Assembly (NCBI RefSeq): GCF_905475465.1
Contig: NC_062236.1
Coordinates: forward strand, 7,450,001-7,514,000
Direction of reading: 5' to 3'
Source: Pieris napi
Taxonomy: Eukaryota > Arthropoda > Insecta > Lepidoptera > Pieridae
DNA: 64,000 nt
How positions within the stretch are numbered: position 1 is the stretch's first letter; every line of letters starts with the position of its first letter. The notes beneath the pieces are model-generated. The model worked only from the letters and a program-made list of their open reading frames with translations. It made no database searches and was not told the origin of the DNA. A program made the translations under genes and the position numbers. This document shows positions 23,330-32,987 of the stretch, piece by piece.

Positions 23330-23838
23330 ATATCTATTAGGAAAGATCGATACACGATTTAAATAACTTAGATTGGTAGAAATTTTCAAACTTAGCCGAT
23401 TTTTTAATTCATTATATGACGAAAATTTATATAGAACATGATTCCAAAACGTTTTTGTTGATGTAGCTTAATATCCATAGGGCAGATGTCGCAACCTTCA
23501 AATTGCTATCGTTGTAGGAAGATACAGAGTTGGTAAGCTACCTAAAAGTACTATACACAATCATAAAAATATCTGTAACAATTAAAGTTCCCCTTTATAA
23601 GATAAATGCGGAAAAGTCAAGCCGGATATGAGGAAAAAGTAGTAAATTTCCTCGGATATAATAACTATACTACAAATACATTAATGAATTCAGACGTAGA
23701 GATTATTGGATCAGTTGACTGCGTTAAACCGAGCTCAACTGGGGTTTAATGGACGGCTTTATGCCATACTATAAAATTTATTGTCATTGCAAATAAGACG
23801 AAAACTCACTTCTAAATAGTATCTATTCTGTTTCGTTA
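23330..23838. other. Possible continuation of the Helitron, otherwise unassigned
   Basis: Contains CATAGGGCAGATGTCGCAAC and GAAGATACAGAGTTGGTAAG, phrases I associate loosely with Helitron bodies. No end found. Confidence 0.3.
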
Positions 23839-23839
23839 C

Positions 23840-23980
23840 AGGACTTCAAGAAAAGAGTATCAATTCTTAAAAGGCCGGCAACGCACTCGCCAGCCCATGC
23901 CATTGCGAGTGTCCATGGGCGGCGGTATCACTTTACATCAGGTGAGCCTCCAGCCCGTTTGCCCATGTACTATAAAAAAA
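23840..23980 (+). mobile_element. LINE 3' tail fragment
   Basis: GGACTTCAAGAAAAGAGTAT, AAGGCCGGCAACGCACTCGC, TGTCCATGGGCGGCGGTATC, AGGTGAGCCTCCAGCCCGTT and a terminal A run. One of the best preserved copies. Confidence 0.85.
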
Positions 23981-23984
23981 TCAA

Positions 23985-24740
23985 TAGCAATAAAACGATT
24001 TTAATTCAAGTATATTTTAACTCAAATAAAAATCCCAGTCTTAGTTGCCACTCCATTTTTGCTATCGCCCACGTCCAAGATGTATTAGTTATATTAGAAT
24101 AAATTTATTTTCCCTGATAATAAATGACTGCTCTGTTTTTTTCTTCTTCTATTTCTTACCAATCAGGCCTTTGATTCATGAACCAATGAATTGACAATGT
24201 ATAAAAATCTGTTTTTAAAACGACCCGTATGCAAAGAAGTAGGTACGCTGTTTCGTATTTGGTTCGGGAATTACGTGACAGCTTTAGGTTGCTGTATGAA
24301 TAAAGCTCTCCAAGCAACCCTCAGCTTCCCACCCCGCAATGATATGGAAAAATATCGAATTTAATACCGACTAAACGCGTTTAGGGCACCCCTCGTAACA
24401 ATATTATTAAAATATGTTAGTGTTAGATATTAAAATTTATAAATATAATGTAAGATTTACATTTATGACACAGTAGTACGCCACTTGGCTTAGAACCCGT
24501 TTGCCGGTTTAGATTATCGCCGAAACGTCTTTTCAATTTACGTATATAATAAGTATGTAACAAATATACGGGATTATAATGAAGGCAGAAATGCCTTCTT
24601 GCAATTTGTATTTCGCAATTAAAATTAAAAAATAGAACATACGTATTATCTAGCTATATTCAGCTACTTAGACAGTTCAGTAAGCTATTCGAATAAGGAA
24701 CAAGTAGGTGCTTTGCCGGTCTTTGAGGAAGGAGTACCCT
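23985..24740. other. Noncoding, no recognised element
   Basis: AT-rich, no supported frame. Confidence 0.4.
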
Positions 24741-24745
24741 CTTTT

Positions 24746-24900
24746 TCAACAGTTCGCTAGTACACAAAAGAAAATGGAAGGAAAAATGAAAGAAAATGGT
24801 CGGACCGTGGAAGACTTCCAGTAATCTAGGTGATGCGGATGATATTTTGAGTTCAAGCAGATCAAAAATTTGATCAAAAGGAAGAAGATTATATTTTCGT
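24746..24900 (-). pseudogene. LINE reverse transcriptase C-terminal relic
   Basis: The minus strand reads NSKYHPHHLDYWKSSTVRP, the 'F/YHPHHLD.W.SSTVR' motif of the LINE whose ends recur here. Surrounding codons are degraded. Confidence 0.6.
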
Positions 24901-24959
24901 TCGACTTTAAATTACTTATCAAACTAAATCTGTCATTCACTATTTGTAACCAATCCAAT

Positions 24960-25636
24960 TAAAATTTATTCAAAGGAACACTTAATGGAATCACACAATG
25001 GCCCAAAAGTACAATTTAATTCAATGAAGTCCCTACGCGTTGTAATTGTCGAATCATTCAGTGAGCTTGTCGTTTAACCCCGGGCATTATTTATGTGTTA
25101 GCTCATAGCCCCTATTTGGGGAACTAAAGTGGCCCATTACGAACCCGAAATGCATTTATACGAATGATTTGAAACGCTTCGTAACGCCATGTTTTGGTTT
25201 TCTTTATAGATTCTTTGAGGGGTTATAAATAGGTACAGTGATTTTAGAAAGATTGAGCTTGTACAACTTATGGTAATTGTACATATTTTTACGCCCTTGC
25301 CATATTTAATTAAATTAAAAATCATTAAATAATGTTCACTGGCTTTGATAGCGATTTACGCGTGCGTTCAGGTCCGCCCACACAACTTTCACACAATTCA
25401 TACAAAGCATCGTAAGGAAATCGACATATCTATACCCAAAAACGACGTGTCAGGGGAGGGTTCAGTTTCAAGTTAAGTCAGTCCACGTCAATGAAATTAT
25501 ATTTAAACCTAAAAAGTGTTCATGTTTCCCTGTGTGCAGTGCCTGCGCCGGAGTGTACTCACCATATACCCTATGGATAATATGTATTGCCTTATTAGTA
25601 TTTTAAAGGTAGGTGGGTGAATAGGTAGGTGAGTCA
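24960..25636. other. Noncoding, no recognised element
   Basis: No supported frame or repeat. Confidence 0.4.
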
Positions 25637-25639
25637 TGT

Positions 25640-25860
25640 GGAACATGGTGTAATGGTTGCAGCTCCTTACAAACGTTGTGAAAAAAAATGGCGATTAAAA
25701 AAAAATGGCGGAGAGTTTATTTTTCTTCTCTTCCGTTCTACGCCCTTGATTTGAGAGCTGGCAGTAAATGTAAAATTAGAAGCATTAAAAGAGATCCATA
25801 TTTACTGACGAGTCATAAGTGTACATTATGTTACCTATATGATTAAATGATTTTTTACTT
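25640..25860 (+). mobile_element. CR1-like LINE 3' end
   Basis: GTGTAATGGTTGCAGCTCCT, ATGGCGGAGAGTTTATTTTT, TTCCGTTCTACGCCCTTGAT, TTGAGAGCTGGCAGTAAATG and AAGTGTACATTATGTTACCT. I recognise this as a common lepidopteran LINE terminus. A minus-strand copy is at 51340-51530. Confidence 0.65.
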
Positions 25861-26236
25861 TTACTTCAAAATACTCAGTAGGTATATTATCAGCATCTAG
25901 TACATTAAAGATTGTAGGTTACTTGTTTATAATATATGTCAAATTGACGTGCTTTTGACAGTTTTAAAGCAATTGTTATAGTCTACGCTCTAATTATTAT
26001 TATAATCTATAATTTCGGTAATTAATGGAATTATTATCATTAATTTTTATTATTAAGTTATTTTAACTGCGGCTTTCCTGTTGTTTAAAATAGTTCAATA
26101 AGGATAAAAACAAAAATATAATAAAGCGATATTTTTGTACTTGCATAACTGAACAACGATTAAGGAATTACTTAAAAATTTATCGTTTCATTCGTTTAAT
26201 TAAAATGGAAGTAACTTTATTTATAGTTTTTATTAA
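25861..26236. other. Noncoding, no recognised element
   Basis: AT-rich, no supported frame. Confidence 0.35.
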
Positions 26237-26660
26237 TCTATATATATAAAAATGAAACCCGTTTTCCGTTGTCACGACATAACATGAAAACGGCTTGACC
26301 GATTTGGCCAATTCTTTTTTTTATAATATTCTTTGAAGTACGAGGATGGTTCTTACGGAGAGAAAAAATAAAAAAAAAGAGTGAAAAAGTCTAAAAACAA
26401 CACTTCTATATTCCCATACATAATATTCGTAATAATACTTAAAAGTCAATTTGAACTTTAATACCATATCATAAAGTTCAAGTGTTAGTGGAGGGGTTCC
26501 GGGAAGGTAAATTTTTATTTTTTGACATAATGTATTTGTTGTATTATCAACTTTCTTTTTTTATCTTACTAGCTAGACCGGTGTCCCGAATAGCAGAATA
26601 AGTATTAAAAAAAATAAAGAATCAACTGTTAGGCGGTACGAGGTTAGCCAGGCCCGCTAG
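26237..26660 (+). mobile_element. Non-autonomous Helitron
   Basis: Begins TCTATATATATAAAAATGAA after A and ends GGTTAGCCAGGCCCGCTAG before T. It contains AAAACGGCTTGACCGATTTG, the usual sub-terminal phrase. 424 bp, no Rep/helicase frame. Confidence 0.82.
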
Positions 26661-27000
26661 TTTGAAATAAAATTGTTTTATGGCATTGCGCAAGTAGAAT
26701 TGAAATTAACAGTGTACATTGAAACCTAAATGAATAAATGATTTTGGATTTATTGATAATGCCCAAACCTTAGGTTGGCCAGCTGAGTAACACCAAGTGA
26801 CTCAAGACAGCAGAGGTGGGACTGAGTGCAAAAGTACTCTCTCTATTAGAGATTCCTCCAGCCTGGGTTTTATTTGTGCTAAATTGAAGATTCGTATCGC
26901 CCCAATCCAAAACCAGGACCAATTTAGAAGTTTCTCGACGCTAACGTTAGACACATAAACATTAAAAGAAGATTCAATGCTAAGTAAACTTTAAGTATAA

Positions 27001-27546
27001 TCTATATATATAAAAGAAAGTCGTGTTTGTTACAACACTTATAACTCGAGAACGGCTGGACCGATTGCCATGGTTTTTGATTTGTTCGATTTGTTTCCGT
27101 CCCGAATAGCAGAATAAGCAATAAAATATCGGATAAATGATCGAATAACAATTAATTAATTAATTTTACGAATGCAAAAACCATATGGTGCCATCTGTTG
27201 ACAAAACTACGCATCATTTTACGTCGAATTCGTGTCAGTTCAAGAAATTCCGATCTTGAGGTGAATGAGGAGATGCATAACCATGCTTTGATCCTGATCA
27301 AAAGATGTTGGTTATCAGAAAGTGCTTAACATGCAGTATCGCCATATTGACGCTAGAGAGAAGATGCCTAATGTGTAAAACTGCCATTCTTCTTTCGCAA
27401 TGGCAAGCAATAAAACATTTCTGTATTTGCAAAAAAGTTGTATGAATGTAATACTTAATATTAATAAAATCCTAAAATAAGTTAAATTAAAGTAACAACG
27501 ATATTATAAGGTTGTAGGGCGGAACGAAGTTAGCCAGGTCAGCTAG
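27001..27546 (+). mobile_element. Non-autonomous Helitron
   Basis: Begins TCTATATATATAAAAGAAAG after A and ends GTTAGCCAGGTCAGCTAG before T, with AACTCGAGAACGGCTGGACC GATTGCC near the start. 546 bp, the same orientation as the copy 340 bases upstream, with which it shares TCCCGAATAGCAGAATAAG. Confidence 0.82.
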
Positions 27547-27796
27547 TTATTAATATAATTAAGGATGTTATTGTTTAACATTGGTATTTCCACATGACCT
27601 GAGCTAAGTGGTAGGTATACCTAATTAAAATTTGTAAAGTTTCCCGCATAGATTATTTTTATTGGTATTTTGGGCTTTTCCAGTGTTTGTGTTACATAAT
27701 GAGATATATTTAAACAAACTTGCCTATAACCGGAAAAGTAAGGTTGGTATTAAATTGGTAAAATAATGAGATGCAAGGAGAAGAAACAGAAGATAG

Positions 27797-28048
27797 ATGA
27801 CTCATTGGTCTAGTGGTTAGTACCCCTGACTGCGAATCCATGGGTCCCGGGTTCGATCCCCGGCTGAGGCGAACATCGATGTGATGAGCATTTGGTGTTG
27901 TTCTTAGGTCTTGGGTGTTTAAATATGTATTTATATGTATATCTATCTATAATATGTATGTATATCCGTTGCCTAGTACCCATAACACAAGCTTCACCAG
28001 CTTAGCATGGGACTAGGTCAATTGGTGTGAATTGTCTTTTCAAAAAAA
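27797..28048 (+). mobile_element. tRNA-derived SINE, second family
   Basis: A-box TGGTCTAGTGGTTAGTACCC and B-box CGGGTTCGATCCCCGGC, then ACATCGATGTGATGAGCATT and a 3' part with GCCTAGTACCCATAACACAA and TTAGCATGGGACTAGGTCAA. The promoter boxes resemble a tRNA, but the acceptor stem does not pair, so it is not a functional tRNA gene. Confidence 0.8.
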
Positions 28049-28049
28049 A

Positions 28050-28162
28050 ATCAGTAGCGCTGTAACCCTTGGTTCCTGCTATTCACATGCCGACTCTTGC
28101 TGGGTCGAAAGCTTTCATTTAAATTCGCACATACAGTCCAGTCCATTGGTGCACAGTTGGGG
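28050..28162 (-). mobile_element. SINE fragment (Metulj-like)
   Basis: AGTAGCGCTGTAACCC, a GCGACTTTTTGGGT remnant and CATTGGTGCACAGTTGGGG. It abuts the preceding SINE across an A run. Confidence 0.6.
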
Positions 28163-28384
28163 CCCATTTAAAATAATCATTCATCTCTTTCGGACAAATT
28201 GTTTTTACGCTGTGATAAAAAGAAACATGTATAGGTTTAGTTAATGTGTAATTTATTTATTTCTAATTGTGTATAAGGTTAATAATACTTAATTTTTTGA
28301 ATATGAAACAAAATTACTTTCGTTTTAAATTTCGAGAATACGCTTTCACTACAGCGCCCCAAGGTCCTTTTAAACTTTTGTTTT

Positions 28385-28703
28385 TGACGTGACAACGTCT
28401 TAAAAATCGATGGAGCCGGCACGCAAGAAAAAACATGACTCATGCGGCGTTACCTCTGAGGCGTTCCATTTAAGGCTTGAAGTGCAAGCGAGAGCACTCT
28501 TTCCGCGCTCTCGCTTGCACACAAAAATTGACATAATTGTATTTATGCGTACAAATAAATGTAACTTGATCAATTCAATTGTGATTCCCATTTACTTCCT
28601 TCTCTATATCCATACAAAATATCTATCTAACAAATAAAATTAAAATTTTCTTTTGAAGAATGCAACCATTCCATCAGTATTTTCTTATGACGTTGTCACG
28701 TTC
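28385..28703. mobile_element. TIR element (TGACGTGACAACGTCT ends) with internal hairpin
   Basis: TGACGTGACAACGTCTTA at 28385 and the inverse ATGACGTTGTCACGTTCA at 28687-28704. Inside, GTGCAAGCGAGAGC and its inverse (28482-28520) form a GC-rich stem. About 320 bp. Confidence 0.65.
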
Positions 28704-28704
28704 A

Positions 28705-29090
28705 ACTATCGTCAGTAAACCGACTTTACAGACAACCGATATTTTTTTTTTGCTTTAATCTGTGTAAAATTTGTTTATGAATTTTAGTCTATGTTATTTC
28801 AAAAAAAGGGTCATTCATAGTTGTCACACAGTCCATGTTTTCGTTTAAAAAAATACTTATTTGTATTAGAAAAAAATGTGCAACGTTTGACAACTTTTGA
28901 CACAACGCCACCTTTGACATATGTTACTCGTTAATCACTCCCTTTTCACTGAATTTGATGAAGAACTTTCCTCTTTAACTTACTAGTTCCTGCCCGCAGC
29001 TTGGTCCGTATATCGTGTAGGCAAGATTTACGTAAATTTAAATACAACTATAATTAGGAATTGAGAAGCTCTTTATTTTAAGTGAAAATA
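28705..29090. other. Noncoding, no recognised element
   Basis: AT-rich, no supported frame. Confidence 0.35.
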
Positions 29091-29093
29091 CAC

Positions 29094-29330
29094 ATTTGAG
29101 GGGTAGTTCTTTAAAACTTAAGACCACTCAACATAGCACAAATTCCCTAAAGGACTTTCTCCCAAACCGAGTAGTGGCCGACTGGAATAGGCTTCCGGAA
29201 AGTGTAATCAGTGCACCATCTTTGAACACCTTTAAAAATAGTTTCTCCAAATCTCAAAATACACGTGCATCAGCTTATTAAAAGCTGTCAGCTGTCAATA
29301 CATAATAATAATAATAATAATATAATAAAA
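29094..29330 (+). pseudogene. CR1/RTE-like LINE ORF2 C-terminus relic with AAT-repeat tail
   Basis: The frame reads LKDFLPNRVVADWNRLPESV, then ISAPSLNTFKNSFSK, which is the 'F..RVV..WN.LP..VV.A.S.N.FK' C-terminal signature of non-LTR reverse transcriptase ORF2 proteins. It is followed by a stop at 29281 and an (AAT)n tail at 29305-29325. The upstream coding part is absent: a 5'-truncated insertion. Confidence 0.78.
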
Positions 29331-30585
29331 CAATTAATCTGTCTCAGGAATCACTCAATCTATTGGTAGGTTCTAAAATTAGTTCAGTAGTTTTTGAGTT
29401 TCTGGCGTTCATACAGTCGCTGCCAGGTCTGTATATAATATGTATTACAAATGTTGATAATGTGTATTACGTAATATGTGTTCCACGTCCGTTATAATTA
29501 ATTACCAATTACATTAATTATAATAAGGAAAACCTCTAATTAGGCAATTTGTTGTAAAATCAGTTTCCTGGTTGTATTTATAGTTATCGTATATAATGAG
29601 GGAAAATATAATGTTTTTGTTAATTAAATAATATATGCTACTACTAACTAAAGAGCCGACAACGCACTTGTAAGCCTGTGCATATGTTATAAGCTTCGTG
29701 TGCCTGTGAAATAACTATGTGCCGGAAATCAAACCCCGGACCCAGGCATATAGCCTTTGGTTATATCCATGCGATATCCTCTAAGGGACAAAGGCACAAT
29801 CAATTTTTTTTTTAATTAATCAATGCCGAGTTTACGATATCTTTTATGAAGTTCATATAGAGATAAGATGTTATCAAATTTTCTCTAAACACCCTATACA
29901 TACCCCCCAACCCGGTTTTCCACGCGTAGAATCACACGCGATAGGCCATTACATGAATAATAATTGTTAAATGTACCAGAAGTGAGCAAATTCGTTTTTA
30001 AACGGCTATCAGTCGGTCATTAAAATGGCTCTGAATGCGCGTTTGGGTCCTATATTGTGTTAGCTGGGGTGGCAAGGTTTTAATAGAACTAATTTCTGTA
30101 TAAATTCATAATTCAAACGTACTTAATAACAGATAACTGTTATGCAGATATTGTTTGTTAACAGTTAGCACGCAACGGTTAAAGCGTGAATTAAAAAAAC
30201 TAAAATCACACATTCCAAATTTAAAATACAAATCAACCGTCATTTTTTATTTTATTTTATATATGCTCTCAAACTTCACACATGTTAAAATGAGGACAAT
30301 AATTATGAAAATATGAAATACGTGTGTGTGTGTGAAAATGACACGAGATCCCGCAATCGCAGTCCAAACCAGACCCATGCAACTTCCTAACAATCGAGTA
30401 GTCCGCAATATCGCACACTCCTGAGGGAAGATTTTGTATAGAAGTCGCATGGGTCCGCCAAGCATGTACAAATATACAATGTAAATATATAAATAGCAAT
30501 TAGGTAATATAAAAAAGCAAAATAAAACAATATTATTAAATAATTTACAATGCAAGGTAGCTAAAACGACGACTAAATTTTTTTT
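29331..30585. other. Noncoding; (GT)n at about 30322-30335
   Basis: Two overlapping chance frames at 30247-30594 (-) are mostly low-complexity. An isolated copy of the phrase CCAAATTTAAAATACAAATC at 30217 belongs to the tandem repeat that follows. Confidence 0.35.
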
Positions 30586-30587
30586 TA

Positions 30588-30960
30588 GCCTCACTGTCTA
30601 GCTGGTATGAGTAAAATAACCTGTCTACTGTCTACTAAGTACATAAAAAGTTGCCTTTAGTTCTTCCTATATCTTCAATTGTATATAATGAGTTCTAAAT
30701 TTAAAATACAAATTTATTGTTTGGCCTCACTGACTTAGTGGTATGAGTAAAAGAACCTGTCTAATTTTAAGTACATATAAAGTTGCCCTTAGTTCTTCCT
30801 ATATCTTCAATTGTATAAAATGAGTTCTAAATTTAAAATACAAATCTAACCTCATTTGTTTGGCCTCACCGTTAGTGGTATGAGTAAAACCTGTCTGCTT
30901 TTAAGTACATACAAAATTTCTTCAATTGTAGAGAGCTGTTCCAAATTTAAAATATAATTC
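30588..30960. repeat. Tandem repeat, three units of about 100-140 bp
   Basis: Each unit begins GGCCTCACTG(..)TAGTGGTATGAGTAAAA, continues TTTTAAGTACATA and ends TCTTCAATTGTA ... AAATTTAAAATACAAAT. Units start near 30588, 30722 and 30863. The third is shortened. Confidence 0.75.
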
Positions 30961-31279
30961 GATATATGTATACAAAATTATAAGCAAATATTGTCACCCT
31001 ATTACCGGTACTCACGATAATAGGAGCAGTGACAATGGAGTACGATAAATGGAATATCACTCGCTGTTTGGACATATGGGGTTTCGGAGCCGAGTTAATA
31101 GATTGTACATTTGCGCTGTCATTTCGCTGAATGGTCTCTTCAATATAATAATACATGGTTACATTACAATAAGTCAATAGTAAACCATTCATGATTTGAT
31201 TCGATACAAAGTCCAGAGTACTAAGGCCCACTTACCAAAACGTATCTCGGTTTTAAAGATTTCCCCTTAATAGAATAAT
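30961..31279. other. Noncoding, no recognised element
   Basis: A chance minus-strand frame at 30947-31231 has no recognisable features. Confidence 0.35.
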
Positions 31280-31492
31280 AATAATGCAGTGGCGCTACAA
31301 TATGGAACTTGGCCTCAGATCGCATCCGTTCAATTGGTAATTATATTTCAAAGACAAGTAGGTAGCCCTTAGTCATATACTCACGATGTTTTCGCACATA
31401 CCTAGATGACTCCATTGGTGCACAGTCGGGGATCGAAACTACGACCTCAAAGATGAGGCGCAAGCTATTCAGCCAATACTGCTTCTTATTCA
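31280..31492 (-). mobile_element. SINE (Metulj-like), internally shortened
   Basis: GTGGCGCTACAATATGGAAC, CTCACGATGTTTTCGCACAT, CATTGGTGCACAGTCGGGGA TCGAAACTACGACCTC and CAAGCTATTCAGCCAATACT. Confidence 0.75.
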
Positions 31493-31856
31493 TATGATCA
31501 AATCATTCTAATTCCACCGTATGAACTAAAGTATTCATCTGTATTTTTTCTTCATAGTGCAAACAGAATTTGACAGAAAGAAACAAAAGAGCTCTTTTTA
31601 CTTTTATACACATTAATAATGAATAAATGTATTTAAACTCGATAGTCAAACAGTTTAGATTTGATACATGATAAAAAAACTAAAGAAAATCAAGATGTTA
31701 TATGATGTAGTAAACTACTTACATACTAAATAATGTTTAATATAAATAAATAATTAAATGACACAAACATTAATTAATTTAGTACATAAAAAAATACATA
31801 TTGTATGTACTGTGATAGTATACTTACTCTGTATTTGGAGAAATTAAAAAAATAAT
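31493..31856. other. Noncoding, no recognised element
   Basis: AT-rich, no supported frame. Confidence 0.35.
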
Positions 31857-32132
31857 AGTGGCATTACAATCCTTTAGATGAGGTCTCAGATTTGATTTGA
31901 ATCCCCTTCATTCTCATTTCTCTTTCTTAATAGACAAGCAGGTTCTGTAGCATCAGCCTTATGTGCGCGACACTCCGTCGACTTTTTGGGTCTAAGATAT
32001 GCCGGTTTCTTCTGATGTTGTCCTTCATAGAACAAGCGTTAAATGCGCACATAGACAGAGTTCCATCGGTGCACAACCGGGGATCAAACCTTCGACTTCA
32101 GGTTTCAGTCACACGCTGAAGCCACACTGCCA
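31857..32132 (-). mobile_element. tRNA-derived SINE, near full length
   Basis: GTGGCATTACAATCCTTTAG, CCGTCGACTTTTTGGGTCTA, GTTAAATGCGCACATAGACA, CATCGGTGCACAACCGGGGA TCAAACCTTCGAC and CACGCTGAAGCCACACTGCC. Confidence 0.82.
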
Positions 32133-32134
32133 TC

Positions 32135-32980
32135 ACGATGAATACTTAAAAATAACTTTCTTTAAATAAGCATAGTCCAACTTAGACTGGTTGAAAACCC
32201 CTAACCAATGGGCAATTTAGGAATACATAAAGTATATAATGGAGTACTTAACTGAGAGTTAATGAGGTGAAAAGTGATGTTTAACCCACCCTCATCTAAT
32301 TTACCGTTTCAGTTTAAACAGAATCCCTTTAACAACTTTGTCGTACTTTACAAGGGCATTGGGAATTAAACTGCGAAAACCTTTTGAATTATTTTCTAAT
32401 CATAATAACAGATACTAATATAATTATATATTTATTTTTAATGGATTGTGTGGTTTATTATTATTTATGCTTTATACACAAACATACACATAACAAAAAT
32501 ACAAAAAAAAACATGTTACAAAAGTTATAAGGCAACGGGCGGCCTTATCGCTAACAAGCGATTTCTTCCAGGCAACCCTAATGTGGAACAATGAAAAAGA
32601 AACACCTATAGAGGGTAGAGTACAAGAATTGCAAAAATTATTAACAAAAAAAAAACTCAAAATAACCCGTTACTATAACTAAAATAAAGTAAAGTCTAAA
32701 GGAAAAATAACAATAATAATAAATAAAAGTATGTATAGACAAAAAGTTAAAATACATACTTACGTGGTTTTATGAAACCACGGTATAAGTGAAACTTTTT
32801 TTCACGTTATAGACATTTAACTAAATTTTTTTGGAATAATATTCCATTAAGGGTAGGTATATAAATCGCTTTATCAATCTTAATTTTATACTTGGAAAAT
32901 TGGAATGATAATGGGAAATAATAGAAGTAGACTAAGTCTCCAATTAATATTTTTATTTAACTCTGTGTCTTAGAGAGTAC
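32135..32980. other. Noncoding, no recognised element
   Basis: AT-rich. The chance frame at 32472-32660 (-) is unsupported. A small inverted TGGTTTTATGAAACCACGG lies near 32764. Confidence 0.35.
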
Positions 32981-32987
32981 GACATAT

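Noticed and set aside
27797..27870. A genuine tRNA gene
   Set aside because: A- and B-boxes are good but the acceptor arms do not pair and the sequence continues into a SINE body.
29094..29281. A host gene exon
   Set aside because: The RVVADWNRLP signature and the AAT-repeat tail mark it as a LINE end.
30247..30594. 115-residue minus-strand frame with hydrophobic segments
   Set aside because: AT-rich and low in complexity, without splice signals or family features.
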